Assembly: GCF_900129555.1 (NCBI RefSeq)
Contig: NZ_FQWC01000007.1
Location: forward strand, 204,279 to 268,278
From: Flavobacterium defluvii
GTDB lineage: Bacteria; Bacteroidota; Bacteroidia; Flavobacteriales; Flavobacteriaceae
Direction: 5' to 3'
Length of the DNA: 64,000 nucleotides
This document shows positions 50,829 through 59,279 of this stretch, one piece after another. The first letter of the stretch is position 1. Every line of letters starts with the position of its first letter. Both the position numbers and the translations under genes were made by a program. The notes below the pieces were generated by a model. The model worked only from the letters and a program-made list of their open reading frames with translations, did not search any database and was not told the origin of the DNA.

Positions 50829-51707
50829 TTATGATTTGTTTGAAAAGAACTGTTGTTTTACATCGTTAGGACGCATGCCGAATTTTTTATGAAAAGCATT
50901 CGAAAACGAACTCAGACTTTCATAACCAACTTCCCAAGCCGATTCCTGAACTGTTTTTTCGCTTTCGCGGAGTAACTCATACGCCTTATTTAAACGTTCT
51001 TCCTGAACATATTTAAAAACAGGAATTCCAAAAAGTTCTTTAAAATTCTTTTTTAATTTATTACTATTCAAGCCCACCATCTGCGATAATTGCGTAATCG
51101 ACGGAGGAGTAGAAAAGTGCGTTGTTACAATTTCCCTGGCCTGAAAAAGTTTGTTTTTATCAATCTCTGATAAATCCGATTTTTTTTCAGAAGCCAAAAG
51201 GCCATAGAAATGTGCCAAAAGTTCATTAATCTGACTTTTTAAAAATAGAAAACGCGTATTTCCTGTATAAGTCGTATTGAATATTTTTTGAACTGCCAAT
51301 TGCATTTCGAGTGTCATATAAAACGATGGACCTTTTACAAAATGCTCTTTTGGATTTAATAATTCCGGCAGATAATTTTCGAAAATCTCTCTTTCTGCCT
51401 GCGGAAGTGAATTTAGGTTTTTCAGTTTTGTAAAAATACTAATTGACTGTAAAGGTTTATCAGGCTCAATCTTATGAGAAAATTCAACTTTTTGATTTCC
51501 AAAAAAACAAATTGCCAAACCCGTTGTGTTCATCAAATATTTAGTCTGATTATTATGTTTAATTTCCAGCTCTACATTTCCCGAGCCATAAAAAGCAAAA
51601 CCAACAGCATCGCCGTCAATTTCACATTTCTGCACTATAGTTTTCATAGTATTCGATTGTTCGACTAAAACAATACAATCATGTAATTCTATAATATCGG
51701 TCGTCAT
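50829..51707 (-). CDS. AraC-family transcriptional regulator
   Basis: A protein of 292 residues. The C-terminal AraC domain holds two helix-turn-helix motifs: TQLSQMVGLNSNKLKKNFKELFGIPVFKYVQEERLNKAYELL (about 212-253) and QESAWEVGYESLSSFSNAFHKKFGMRPNDVKQQF (about 256-289). The N-terminal half is a ligand-binding region of unknown type. It precedes the NmrA-like gene on the same strand and is likely its activator. Confidence 0.92.
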   Translation of the reverse strand: MTTDIIELHDCIVLVEQSNTMKTIVQKCEIDGDAVGFAFYGSGNVELEIKHNNQTKYLMNTTGLAICFFGNQKVEFSHKIEPDKPLQSISIFTKLKNLNSLPQAEREIFENYLPELLNPKEHFVKGPSFYMTLEMQLAVQKIFNTTYTGNTRFLFLKSQINELLAHFYGLLASEKKSDLSEIDKNKLFQAREIVTTHFSTPPSITQLSQMVGLNSNKLKKNFKELFGIPVFKYVQEERLNKAYELLRESEKTVQESAWEVGYESLSSFSNAFHKKFGMRPNDVKQQFFSNKS

Positions 51708-51861
51708 AATTGAAATGAGGTTGGATTAAAAAGCAGGAAAAGTTACTATTTATTTTTTAAATCGATATTTTTAACTCCATGATTTTTAAATTTTTATCAA
51801 GCGAAAACCCTTGTTTTTGCTTGATTTTTAATGATTTAAAAAAAATAAATTAAAAAATATT

Positions 51862-51893
51862 TGCAAATTTAGACCGATCGGTCTAAATTTGCA
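51862..51893 (+). promoter_or_regulatory. 32-bp TetR operator spanning the promoter
   Basis: A perfect palindrome of 32 bp with core TAGACCGATCGGTCTA. A TTG (51861-51863) and a TAAATTTG -7 box (51884-51891) lie at its two ends with 20 nt between. Bound repressor would sit exactly on the promoter of the TetR gene. A second site with one mismatch at the centre is at 52517-52532. Confidence 0.85.
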
Positions 51894-51913
51894 GTGTCAA
51901 AATGAAAAAGATC

Positions 51914-52495
51914 ATGAGTAAAGCAGAACGAACAAAACAGTTTATTATTGAAAAATCGGCCGAGATTATCAATAAAAAAGGAATGGCAGGAACTTCTTTA
52001 AGTGATATTATGGAAGCGACAAAACTGGCAAAAGGAGGTATTTACGGAAACTTTGAAAGTAAAGAAGAAATTTGCAAAGAATCATTTTTGTATTTAAGAT
52101 CGCAGTTAGCTGCCAAATTAGACAATGCGGTTTCGCAGGGAAAAACTGCAAAAGAAAAGCTTTATAAATTATTGGCGGTTTATGAAAATAAAAATAATAT
52201 GACCGACGGCTGTCCCATTTTAAATTTTGGAATTGAAGCAGATGATACAAACCCAGTTATAAAAGAACAGGTAAAAAAAGCTATTGGCTCAGCGCAAAAA
52301 AGATATACGGATATAATTGAATTGGGAGTTAACAACAAAGAACTTTTGGCAGAAATCAACCCGGAAAGATTTGGAATAATGGCATTTACGATGATTGAAG
52401 GCGCCATTTTATGCCGAAAAGTTTTTGATAACAATGACCAGATGGAAGTTGTCTTAGAAATTATAAAAACCGAATTTGAAAGATATGTTATCTAA
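51914..52495 (+). CDS. TetR/AcrR-family repressor
   Basis: About 193 residues. I prefer the ATG at 51914 (MSKAERTKQFII) because it gives a usual TetR N-terminus; the ATG at 51902 would leave only about 5 nt of leader after the predicted start. The HTH is TSLSDIMEATKLAKGGIYGNFESKEEICKESF (about 27-58). The C-terminal domain has a motif GCPILNFG (about 96-103) seen in some regulators of electrophile or drug responses. Autoregulation through 51862-51893 and control of the MFS gene through 52517 are expected. Confidence 0.9.
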   Translation: MSKAERTKQFIIEKSAEIINKKGMAGTSLSDIMEATKLAKGGIYGNFESKEEICKESFLYLRSQLAAKLDNAVSQGKTAKEKLYKLLAVYENKNNMTDGCPILNFGIEADDTNPVIKEQVKKAIGSAQKRYTDIIELGVNNKELLAEINPERFGIMAFTMIEGAILCRKVFDNNDQMEVVLEIIKTEFERYVI

Positions 52496-52516
52496 CATAT
52501 TTTTTTTAAAATATTT

Positions 52517-52532
52517 TAGACCGATTGGTCTA
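52517..52532 (+). promoter_or_regulatory. TetR operator upstream of the MFS gene
   Basis: TAGACCGATTGGTCTA differs from the core of the 51862-51893 palindrome at one base. It is 28 nt upstream of the MFS start codon, so the transporter has its own operator. Confidence 0.75.
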
Positions 52533-52560
52533 TTTTGTAATAAATTAATTAATAATAAGA

Positions 52561-53751
52561 ATGAGAAATTTAAAAGAGGATCATAAAGGATTCAGTACCA
52601 TATTGGCTTTGGCCCTAATTCCGTTATCCGGTTTTGCGACAGATGTATATTTGCCTTCGCTTCCGGCAATGACAAAAGATTTAAACGTTTCGACATCAGC
52701 AGTTCAGCTTACATTAGTATTTTTTATGTTTAGTGTCGGCATCAGCCAGATTTTTATCGGCAGTATATTAGACAGTTTTGGCCGATTTAAAATCAGCATT
52801 GCATCGCTGGCTGTATTTTCAATAACCAGTTTTATAATTGCTTTGGTTCCGAATATTTATCTAATATATGCCATGCGTATTATTCAGGGAATTGCTATTG
52901 CCTTTATTGTAATTGCCAAACGTGCTTATTTTGTGGATTTATTTAAAGGTGAAAAATTAAAAAGCTACATTAGTTTATTTTCTATAATTTGGGCAAGCGC
53001 ACCAATATTAGCCCCGTTTTTAGGTGGATATCTGGAACATAGTTTCGGCTGGAAATCTAATTTTTATTTTCTGGGCGGATTGTCTTTACTTATTTTGGTT
53101 TTAGAACTTCTTTACAGCGGAGAAAGCATCAAAGAATTTCATCCGTTTAAATTTAAAGCGATTGCCAATACCTATTCAAACATGCTGAAATCGGCTGATT
53201 TTACTTTAGGATTTATAATTCTAGGAATTACTTTTGCTATAGTTTTAATGTTCAATTTATCAAGCCCGTTTATCATTGAACGTATTTTTGGATATTCGGC
53301 AATCGAAACCGGTTACAGTGCTTTATTGTCTGGATTATCTGTTATGATTGGTGGAATTACGGCAAAATCTATGATCAAAAAACCTTTGGCAAAAAAAGTT
53401 GGAACAGCCATAACTATTCAGCTGATTTTAGCTTTACTCATGATTTTTACAAGCCAGTTTGAAAGTAATATTTATACGTTGGTTGCTTTTACAATGGGAT
53501 TGAATATCTGTGGAGGTTTCATCTACAATATCGTTTTGGGTTATTGTTTAAGCCGATTTTCTAAAAATGCCGGAGTTGCAAGCGGATTAACCGGCGGTGG
53601 CGCTTATATGATAAGTGCACTTTTTAGTTATAGTTTTGTAAATATTTATGCTGTAAAAAGTCAGTTCTTATTAGGAGCAGCAAACATTTCTTTGCTCTTA
53701 ATCGTGGGAGCAGTTTTTATCATTTTCAATAAATACAGATTGAAAAACTAA
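52561..53751 (+). CDS. MFS drug efflux transporter, Bcr/CflA-like
   Basis: An inner-membrane protein of 396 residues with 12 helices. FATDVYLPSLPAMTKDLNVSTSAVQLTL (about 22-49) is the Bcr/CflA/DHA1 signature region around helix 1, and RIIQGIAIAFIVIAKRAYFVDLF holds motif C-like elements. It should export drugs or metabolites. The TetR gene and a second operator are directly upstream, so induction by a substrate of TetR is likely. Confidence 0.9.
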   Translation: MRNLKEDHKGFSTILALALIPLSGFATDVYLPSLPAMTKDLNVSTSAVQLTLVFFMFSVGISQIFIGSILDSFGRFKISIASLAVFSITSFIIALVPNIYLIYAMRIIQGIAIAFIVIAKRAYFVDLFKGEKLKSYISLFSIIWASAPILAPFLGGYLEHSFGWKSNFYFLGGLSLLILVLELLYSGESIKEFHPFKFKAIANTYSNMLKSADFTLGFIILGITFAIVLMFNLSSPFIIERIFGYSAIETGYSALLSGLSVMIGGITAKSMIKKPLAKKVGTAITIQLILALLMIFTSQFESNIYTLVAFTMGLNICGGFIYNIVLGYCLSRFSKNAGVASGLTGGGAYMISALFSYSFVNIYAVKSQFLLGAANISLLLIVGAVFIIFNKYRLKN

Positions 53752-53857
53752 AATGCTGAATTTGCAAAAAATGATGTCTTTAAAACTTAGATTTTAGAGG
53801 CATTTTTTTTATTCATTAATTATTGAAAATACATCATTTTGTAGTATAATATTTATT

Positions 53858-53871
53858 TGTGTTCAAACACA
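53858..53871. promoter_or_regulatory. LacI-type operator 1 upstream of the beta-helix gene
   Basis: TGTGTTCAAACACA, a 6-2-6 palindrome matching the consensus TGTGnTCGAnCACA of the four sites in this region. Its centre is 77 bp from site 2, allowing looping. Confidence 0.7.
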
Positions 53872-53934
53872 TTCAAATTCTGTACAAAAAACATTAAAAT
53901 TATGTAATAAAAAACTTTCAAAATGTTTAAAATT

Positions 53935-53948
53935 TGTGCTCGAACACA
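53935..53948. promoter_or_regulatory. LacI-type operator 2 upstream of the beta-helix gene
   Basis: TGTGCTCGAACACA. It is centred about 60 nt upstream of the transcription start predicted from the box at 53989-53996, i.e. outside the promoter core. Confidence 0.75.
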
Positions 53949-53966
53949 TTTTTTCTAATTATTTTC

Positions 53967-53996
53967 TTGCAAATTAGAATACAATATTTACTTTAG
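53967..53996 (+). promoter_or_regulatory. Promoter of the beta-helix gene
   Basis: TTG (53967-53969) and TACTTTAG (53989-53996; one mismatch to TAnnTTTG) with 19 nt between. The remaining leader to 54162 and 53752-53857 show no further feature. Confidence 0.55.
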
Positions 53997-54161
53997 TCAC
54001 AAATAAGCTTTTTTATGTCATTCAAAAAGAATAAAATAGAACATTAAAACGATGTTTTTGAGTTCGAAATTGAAGTACAGAAAAAGCATATTTTAAATAG
54101 AAAATATTGCAATATTCTATCTATAATTTTTTTTAATTGTTAACCCAAAAATATCAAAATT

Positions 54162-56024
54162 ATGAAAGTCAAGAAAATTACATTTTTTATTTTATTCTGC
54201 TTTATACAAGGTTTTTCGCAAACTTATGTATCTACAACAGGAAACGACACAACAGGAACAGGTACTGCAGCGCTACCTTATAAAACCATCGTAAAAGGAG
54301 TTCAGGCAGCACCATCTGGAGGAACAGTTTTAGTGCTTTCGGGAACTTATCCAGTTACAGGTCCAATTTATGTTGGAAAACCTTTAACGATTCAAAAAAG
54401 CGGATCCGGCGCTGTAGTTGTAAATGCTTCGGGATGGACAAGTACAGATACTTATGTTCTTGGAATCGTAAATACTAGCAATGTTACAATAGACGGTTTG
54501 ACGATTTCGAATAAAATTGGAAACGGAAGTAAAGGAATCTGGATTTTGGCCAATTCCGGTGCAACAGCCAATTTAGATAATATTACTGTTAAAAATTGTA
54601 TTGTTAGAAATATTGGCTGGACCAGTAATAATCTTTCGGCAATTCCTGCAAACAGCGGTATTGTGGCCAACGCCATTAAAGTAGATGGTGGAAACGGAAC
54701 TTATGCCATTACAAACGTAAAAATCGATAATAATGAAGTAAACAATTGTGCTACCGGCTGGGGAGAAGCTGTTACGGTAACAGGAAACGTAAACGGATTT
54801 TCGGTTTCAGGAAATACGGTTTATGACATTGCCAATATCGGAATTGTTGCAGCTGGAAACTATTTATCTACCGGAGCGGCAAGTAATAATCAGGCTCGAA
54901 ATGGTGTAATCGCTTCAAACGAAGTTTTTAATTGTATGAGTGCGGTGGCAAACAGTGCCGGAATTTATGTTGACGGAGCTTTAAACATTACCGTACAAAG
55001 AAATGAAGTTTTTAGATGTGGAGTAGGACTTTCTGTTGGTGCAGAGCAAAATACTTCAACCGGAAACGGCGGTCTTTCTACAGGACATATTGTAAACAAC
55101 AATTCCGTTTATAACAATGTAATAACCGGAGCAATTTTTGGAGGTGTTAATGGTTCTGGTTACACAACAAGCGTAGGAAATACCAAAATCTTTAATAATA
55201 CTTTTTATAAAAACAGAACTGGTGCAACCATTAACGGAGTTACAACTATTCAAGGAACGTCGGTTGCTACATTAGCTGATAATTTTGGAGGTGAAGTACA
55301 TTTTCAAAATAGTTCCGGAATTACTTATAAAAACAATATTATGTATGCGACAACCGATAAAAAAGCATTTTTAGCTTCGTACGGATACACAATTTCAAGT
55401 TTTGTTTCGAATTATAATTTATATTACAGAGAAGGAAATACCGATTTTATCATCGATTTGACTGGAACAAGTTTTAACGGAAGTTCGACAACCGGATCGT
55501 ATAATGCGGCGCAGTTTGCCACAACAACAGGACAAGATGTTAATTCTGTAGTGGGTTTACCAGGATTTACAAACGCTGCAACTTTTAATTTTACGCTGGT
55601 TTCTGGAGCTTTTGCGACAGATAAAGGAGATCCAACTTACAATTCGACTTATTCAGGAACCTTGGATTTTGATGATGATATTAGAAAAAGAAACGGCAGA
55701 ATTGATATCGGATGTTCTGAACTTCAGACAGGATCAACAGCTAAAAAAGCAAATATCGCAGTTGCCGAAGAACAAACTGCAGCGAGTTTTTCTGTTTTCC
55801 CAAATCCGGCTTCAGATGAAATCAATATTAATTTCGGAAAAAGTGTCAAATCAGCTAATGTGATTTTATTGGATTTAAATGGAAGAGAACTTCTAAAACA
55901 AGATTTCAGTTCTGTTGAATCAGCAAGAATTAATATTTCAGGTTTAAAGGTAAATTCGCAATTAATTATCCTTCAAATCAATGCCGATAACGAAATAACA
56001 CACAATAAAATTTACTTAAAATAA
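54162..56024 (+). CDS. Secreted right-handed beta-helix protein with type IX sorting domain
   Basis: A protein of 620 residues with a signal peptide (1-19, ending FSQ). Residues 20-450 begin YVSTTGNDTTGTGTAALPYKTIVKGVQAAPSGGTVLVLSGTY, the usual opening of parallel beta-helix proteins, then many Asn- and Gly-rich coils. Residues about 545-620 (FSVFPNPASDEININFG to HNKIYLK) form a type A T9SS C-terminal domain, so it is secreted or attached to the cell surface. No catalytic motif is recognised; carbohydrate-active beta-helix enzymes are possible. Its operators match those of the amino-sugar operon. Confidence 0.85.
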   Translation: MKVKKITFFILFCFIQGFSQTYVSTTGNDTTGTGTAALPYKTIVKGVQAAPSGGTVLVLSGTYPVTGPIYVGKPLTIQKSGSGAVVVNASGWTSTDTYVLGIVNTSNVTIDGLTISNKIGNGSKGIWILANSGATANLDNITVKNCIVRNIGWTSNNLSAIPANSGIVANAIKVDGGNGTYAITNVKIDNNEVNNCATGWGEAVTVTGNVNGFSVSGNTVYDIANIGIVAAGNYLSTGAASNNQARNGVIASNEVFNCMSAVANSAGIYVDGALNITVQRNEVFRCGVGLSVGAEQNTSTGNGGLSTGHIVNNNSVYNNVITGAIFGGVNGSGYTTSVGNTKIFNNTFYKNRTGATINGVTTIQGTSVATLADNFGGEVHFQNSSGITYKNNIMYATTDKKAFLASYGYTISSFVSNYNLYYREGNTDFIIDLTGTSFNGSSTTGSYNAAQFATTTGQDVNSVVGLPGFTNAATFNFTLVSGAFATDKGDPTYNSTYSGTLDFDDDIRKRNGRIDIGCSELQTGSTAKKANIAVAEEQTAASFSVFPNPASDEININFGKSVKSANVILLDLNGRELLKQDFSSVESARINISGLKVNSQLIILQINADNEITHNKIYLK

Positions 56025-56093
56025 TGCAGTTCAGGAGCAGAAGATTTTTTTCTTTTGCTCCTTTTTCTTTTTAAAATTTCGTACCTTTTTAAA

Positions 56094-56729
56094 ATGAAAA
56101 ATTACAATGTAAACCGAATCGAAAAAAACATTTTGCAAATAAACGGTTTGGGAGATAATCCTTTTTGGAATCAGGCAGAAATTCTAACCGATTTTACTTC
56201 GCCCTGGAGCGATTTAGAACCTGAAAAAATAGAATTCAGATCGTTATGGGATACCGAAAATATGTATTTCTGCTACAAGGTTTATGATGATAACATACAC
56301 ATTGACAGACAAGACGATTCTATTGACAGTATTGGAGAATCAGACCGCGTTGAAATTTTCTTTAGAACAGATGAAAACCTGAATCCGTATTATTGTCTGG
56401 AAATTGATCCGACACCGAGAATCATGGATTTTATGGCTTCTCCTAAAAAGAAATTTGATTTTGACTGGAATTGGCCAGAAAATAATCTAACGGTAAAATC
56501 AAGTATAAAAAGCGATCATTTTATTGTAGAATTTGCAGTAAGTATTCAATCGCTGAAAAACTTTCATTTGATAAAAGAGAACATCATTGAAGCCGGGATT
56601 TTTAGAGCCAAATATATCAAACAGGAAAATAAACTATTTGAACCAACCTGGATTACATGGGTAAACCCAAATACAGAAACTCCAAATTTTCATATCGCCA
56701 GTTCTTTTGGTACGTTGACTTTAGGCTAG
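56094..56729 (+). CDS. Carbohydrate-binding family 9-like protein
   Basis: About 211 residues starting at the ATG at 56094; a TTG start upstream is possible but less likely. There is no signal peptide. The sequence shows the CBM9-like pattern: FWNQAEILTDF, FRSLWDTENMYFCYKVYDDNIH, SDRVEIFFRTD, CLEIDPTPRIMDF, and a C-terminal FHIASSFGTLTL. It should bind sugars, but no catalytic domain is attached. It follows the beta-helix gene by 70 bp and may share its transcript. Confidence 0.82.
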   Translation: MKNYNVNRIEKNILQINGLGDNPFWNQAEILTDFTSPWSDLEPEKIEFRSLWDTENMYFCYKVYDDNIHIDRQDDSIDSIGESDRVEIFFRTDENLNPYYCLEIDPTPRIMDFMASPKKKFDFDWNWPENNLTVKSSIKSDHFIVEFAVSIQSLKNFHLIKENIIEAGIFRAKYIKQENKLFEPTWITWVNPNTETPNFHIASSFGTLTLG

Positions 56730-56736
56730 CTATATA

Positions 56737-56830
56737 AAACATAGCCAGTGGTTTCAACCACTGGGACGCAATGTGAACACAATAAATTATCATAATTCGT
56801 TTCCCACGGTTGAAACTGCGGGCTATATTT
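56737..56830. repeat. Dispersed palindromic repeat with AAACATAGCC ends, copy 2
   Basis: A 94-bp element, with AAACATAGCC at 56737-56746 and GGCTATATTT at 56821-56830. Interior arms AGTGGTTTCAACCACT and CCACGGTTGAAACTGCGG match copy 1 (11135-11216). Confidence 0.75.
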
Positions 56831-56853
56831 ACCAATCTTTGGTAGATATTTTA

Positions 56854-56988
56854 AACACATAGAGACATAGCTTTTCTAAGCGTTTAAAAAAGGCGTTTCA
56901 CTTGCATCAATACACATAGCTATGTGTGGAAACTAGTTTCTTTTACAATCTTTTTTTATACACATTTAAACCTATGTCTCTATGTGTT
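56854..56988. mobile_element. MITE-like element copy 2, 135 bp
   Basis: Terminal inverted repeats AACACATAGAGACATAG and CTATGTCTCTATGTGTT. The interior has AGGCGTTTCACTTGCAT and the palindrome ACACATAGCTATGTGT, same order as copy 1. It lies between the CBM9-like gene and the end of the LacI gene. Confidence 0.8.
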
Positions 56989-57008
56989 TAGAAAATACCC
57001 GCAAAGTC

Positions 57009-58049
57009 CTATAAAAAATAATCCTTAGCGTTTTCGGTATTTACAATATCAATAGGAAGTAATTTTTCCGGGCTGATTTCTTTTTCAAAAATAAAATGCT
57101 CAATCAAACTTGTCGTTCCCAAATAAGCCTGACGTTTCGGGTTTTGGTGAATCAAAAAGTCGATAGTTTTATTGTTTAGATATTCCAGATTATTTTCTAA
57201 TAAATCATAACCTACAAGTGCGATTTTCTTTTCAGGTTTTTTGGCGATAATTTTGGCAACCTGATATGCTTTAGAAGTCGTTACAAAAAGGCCTTCAATA
57301 GCCGGATTTGATTCTAGATACTCTTTTAGAGTAGTTTTAAACTGCGGATGTTTTACTTTAAAGGTTTTAATTTCAAATTTTCCGCTTTCCAGATTTTCAA
57401 AATAATCCCTGAAACCTTTCTCTTTTTCCTGCATGTGAATGGCGTTTTCGTAATCTTCATCAATATGAACAATTGCGATTGTACCTTTTTTAATCAATAA
57501 ATCTAATAAACGTGCAGCAATTCTTCCGCTTTGAAATAAATCCTGCCCAACAAAACTTTTAATGGTATTCGATTTAAGCTGGTTATTAAAAATACTAGAA
57601 ATAATGCCTTTAGAATTATAGGTTTCAATAGCGTCTATCGCTTCTTTATGGAATAAAGGTACGAGCAAAACCGCATCTGGAGATGAATTTAATACCGTTT
57701 TGTTAGTTTCTACAAAAGAAGAAGTACTTGTAGGATCAAACAGGAAAATCTCCACTTTTACGTTAAAAGATTTAAACTCTTTTTTAGCTTCATTAATCCC
57801 ATCAATGCAAGGCTGCCAATACGGATCGTTTGCAGAATCAGGAATTAGGACGCAGATAGAATAAATTTGTTTTTTCTTTAAGCTTCGTGCCATCAAATTA
57901 GGCTGGTAATCAATCTTGTCCAGAACTTCATTGACTTTTTTCAAAGCATCTTCAGACACTTTTCCTCTTTTATGCAAAACACGGTCAACAGTCCCTTTTG
58001 AGACTCCTGCAAGCTCTGCAATATCCTTAATTGTGTAAATCTTCTCCAT
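57009..58049 (-). CDS. LacI-family transcriptional regulator
   Basis: A protein of 346 residues starting at the ATG at 58049 (MEKIYTIKDIAELAGVS), since the nine upstream codons are not part of the family. The N-terminal HTH TIKDIAELAGVSKGTVDRVLHKRGKVSEDALKKV (6-39) is followed by a periplasmic-binding-protein-like sugar domain. A -7 box TATATTTG is at 58057-58064 on the minus strand. The regulator's gene is divergent from the amino-sugar operon. Four TGTGnTCGAnCACA sites in the region are its likely targets. Confidence 0.92.
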   Translation of the reverse strand: MEKIYTIKDIAELAGVSKGTVDRVLHKRGKVSEDALKKVNEVLDKIDYQPNLMARSLKKKQIYSICVLIPDSANDPYWQPCIDGINEAKKEFKSFNVKVEIFLFDPTSTSSFVETNKTVLNSSPDAVLLVPLFHKEAIDAIETYNSKGIISSIFNNQLKSNTIKSFVGQDLFQSGRIAARLLDLLIKKGTIAIVHIDEDYENAIHMQEKEKGFRDYFENLESGKFEIKTFKVKHPQFKTTLKEYLESNPAIEGLFVTTSKAYQVAKIIAKKPEKKIALVGYDLLENNLEYLNNKTIDFLIHQNPKRQAYLGTTSLIEHFIFEKEISPEKLLPIDIVNTENAKDYFL

Positions 58050-58099
58050 ATAGAAACAAATATATATAAAAATCAAATATCAGGAAATATTAAATTACA

Positions 58100-58113
58100 T
58101 GTGTTCGAAAACA
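58100..58113. promoter_or_regulatory. LacI-type operator 3
   Basis: TGTGTTCGAAAACA, one base off a full 6-2-6 palindrome. Its centre is 21 bp (two turns) from operator 4, so cooperative binding is possible. Confidence 0.65.
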
Positions 58114-58120
58114 TTTTTAT

Positions 58121-58134
58121 TGTGTTCGAGCACA
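58121..58134. promoter_or_regulatory. LacI-type operator 4
   Basis: TGTGTTCGAGCACA. Centred about 60 nt upstream of the predicted start of the amino-sugar operon, the same distance as operator 2 in its own promoter. Confidence 0.75.
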
Positions 58135-58173
58135 TTTTAACATAATTTTCTTTTTTTATAAAGTATTAATATA

Positions 58174-58181
58174 TACTTTAG
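58174..58181 (+). promoter_or_regulatory. -7 element of the amino-sugar operon (TACTTTAG)
   Basis: Identical to the -7 box of the beta-helix gene (TACTTTAG). Start codon at 58370, leader of about 180 nt with no feature that I recognise. Confidence 0.5.
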
Positions 58182-58369
58182 CCGAATATTAATCACATTA
58201 CGCATCATATTAACTATATAATTGTCAGATTAATATTTATTTTTCAATTTATAAGAGAAATTTTCAATATCTAAAAATTACAAAATAATCGCTTTTAAAA
58301 ATCATTTGAAAAAATAAAAAAACGACCAAAAACTTTTAAAAATAATAACCAATTAATATTACTATTTAA

Positions 58370-59278
58370 ATGAGCAAAAATAAACCTACTCTCGTGATCC
58401 TGGCGGCAGGTATTGGAAGTCGATATGGAGGATTAAAACAGTTAGATACATTTACGCCCGAAGGAGATACCATTATGGATTTTTCGATATATGATGCATT
58501 GCAGGCAGGTTTTGGGAAATTTGTATTTATTATAAGTAAAAACATTGAAGAAGAGTGTAAAGAAATTTTCAATAAAAAACTGGAAGGAAAAGCCGAAGTA
58601 GGATACGTTTTTCAGGAAATTGAAAATGTTCCCGCACAATATTTAAATCCAGAAAGAAAAAAACCGTGGGGAACCGGACACGCGCTTTTAATGGCGAAAG
58701 ATGAGGTAACTGAAAACTTCGCGATCATAAACGCCGATGATTTTTACGGAAAAGAAGCTTTTGAAATCATGGCAAAAGCTTTAACCGAAATGGATAAAGA
58801 ATCATACAATTTTAATATGATGGCTTATCTGCTCAAAAATACTGTTTCAGATCATGGCTTTGTTTCCAGAGGAGAATGTCAGGTTGATGAGAATAATTAT
58901 TTAACCGATGTTACAGAGCGTACGCACATCGAAAAAATAAACGGAAAACTGATGCGTAAAGACGATAATGGAGCATTTATTCCGATTGATGAAAATACAA
59001 TCGTTTCTATGAATTTCTGGGGATTTACACCAAAATGCTTTGAGTTTGGAGGCGCTCTGTTTGAGCAGTTTTTAAAAGAAAACGAGAACGATTTAAAAGC
59101 CGAATTTTTTATTACATCTGTCGTAAATGAAATTTTAAAGTCAGATAATGCATCTGTCGAAGTACTTCAGTCCAATGCAAAATGGTTTGGAGTAACGTAT
59201 AAAGAGGATAAAGAAATAGTAAAAAAAGAAATTGAAAAGTTAAGAGCGCAAAAAGTTTATCCAACAAATCTTTGGTAA
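58370..59278 (+). CDS. Sugar-1-phosphate nucleotidyltransferase
   Basis: A protein of 302 residues with the N-terminal NTP-binding AAGIGSRYGGLKQL (12-25) and metal/sugar-site NADDFYG (about 121-127). The nucleotide preference is not readable from sequence. It is the first gene of the operon with a NahK-like kinase and a GalE-like epimerase, in which the kinase makes hexosamine 1-phosphate; so it would activate GlcNAc or GalNAc 1-phosphate to a nucleotide sugar. Start codon at 58370 is the first ATG after the leader. Confidence 0.88.
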   Translation: MSKNKPTLVILAAGIGSRYGGLKQLDTFTPEGDTIMDFSIYDALQAGFGKFVFIISKNIEEECKEIFNKKLEGKAEVGYVFQEIENVPAQYLNPERKKPWGTGHALLMAKDEVTENFAIINADDFYGKEAFEIMAKALTEMDKESYNFNMMAYLLKNTVSDHGFVSRGECQVDENNYLTDVTERTHIEKINGKLMRKDDNGAFIPIDENTIVSMNFWGFTPKCFEFGGALFEQFLKENENDLKAEFFITSVVNEILKSDNASVEVLQSNAKWFGVTYKEDKEIVKKEIEKLRAQKVYPTNLW

Positions 59279-59279
59279 T

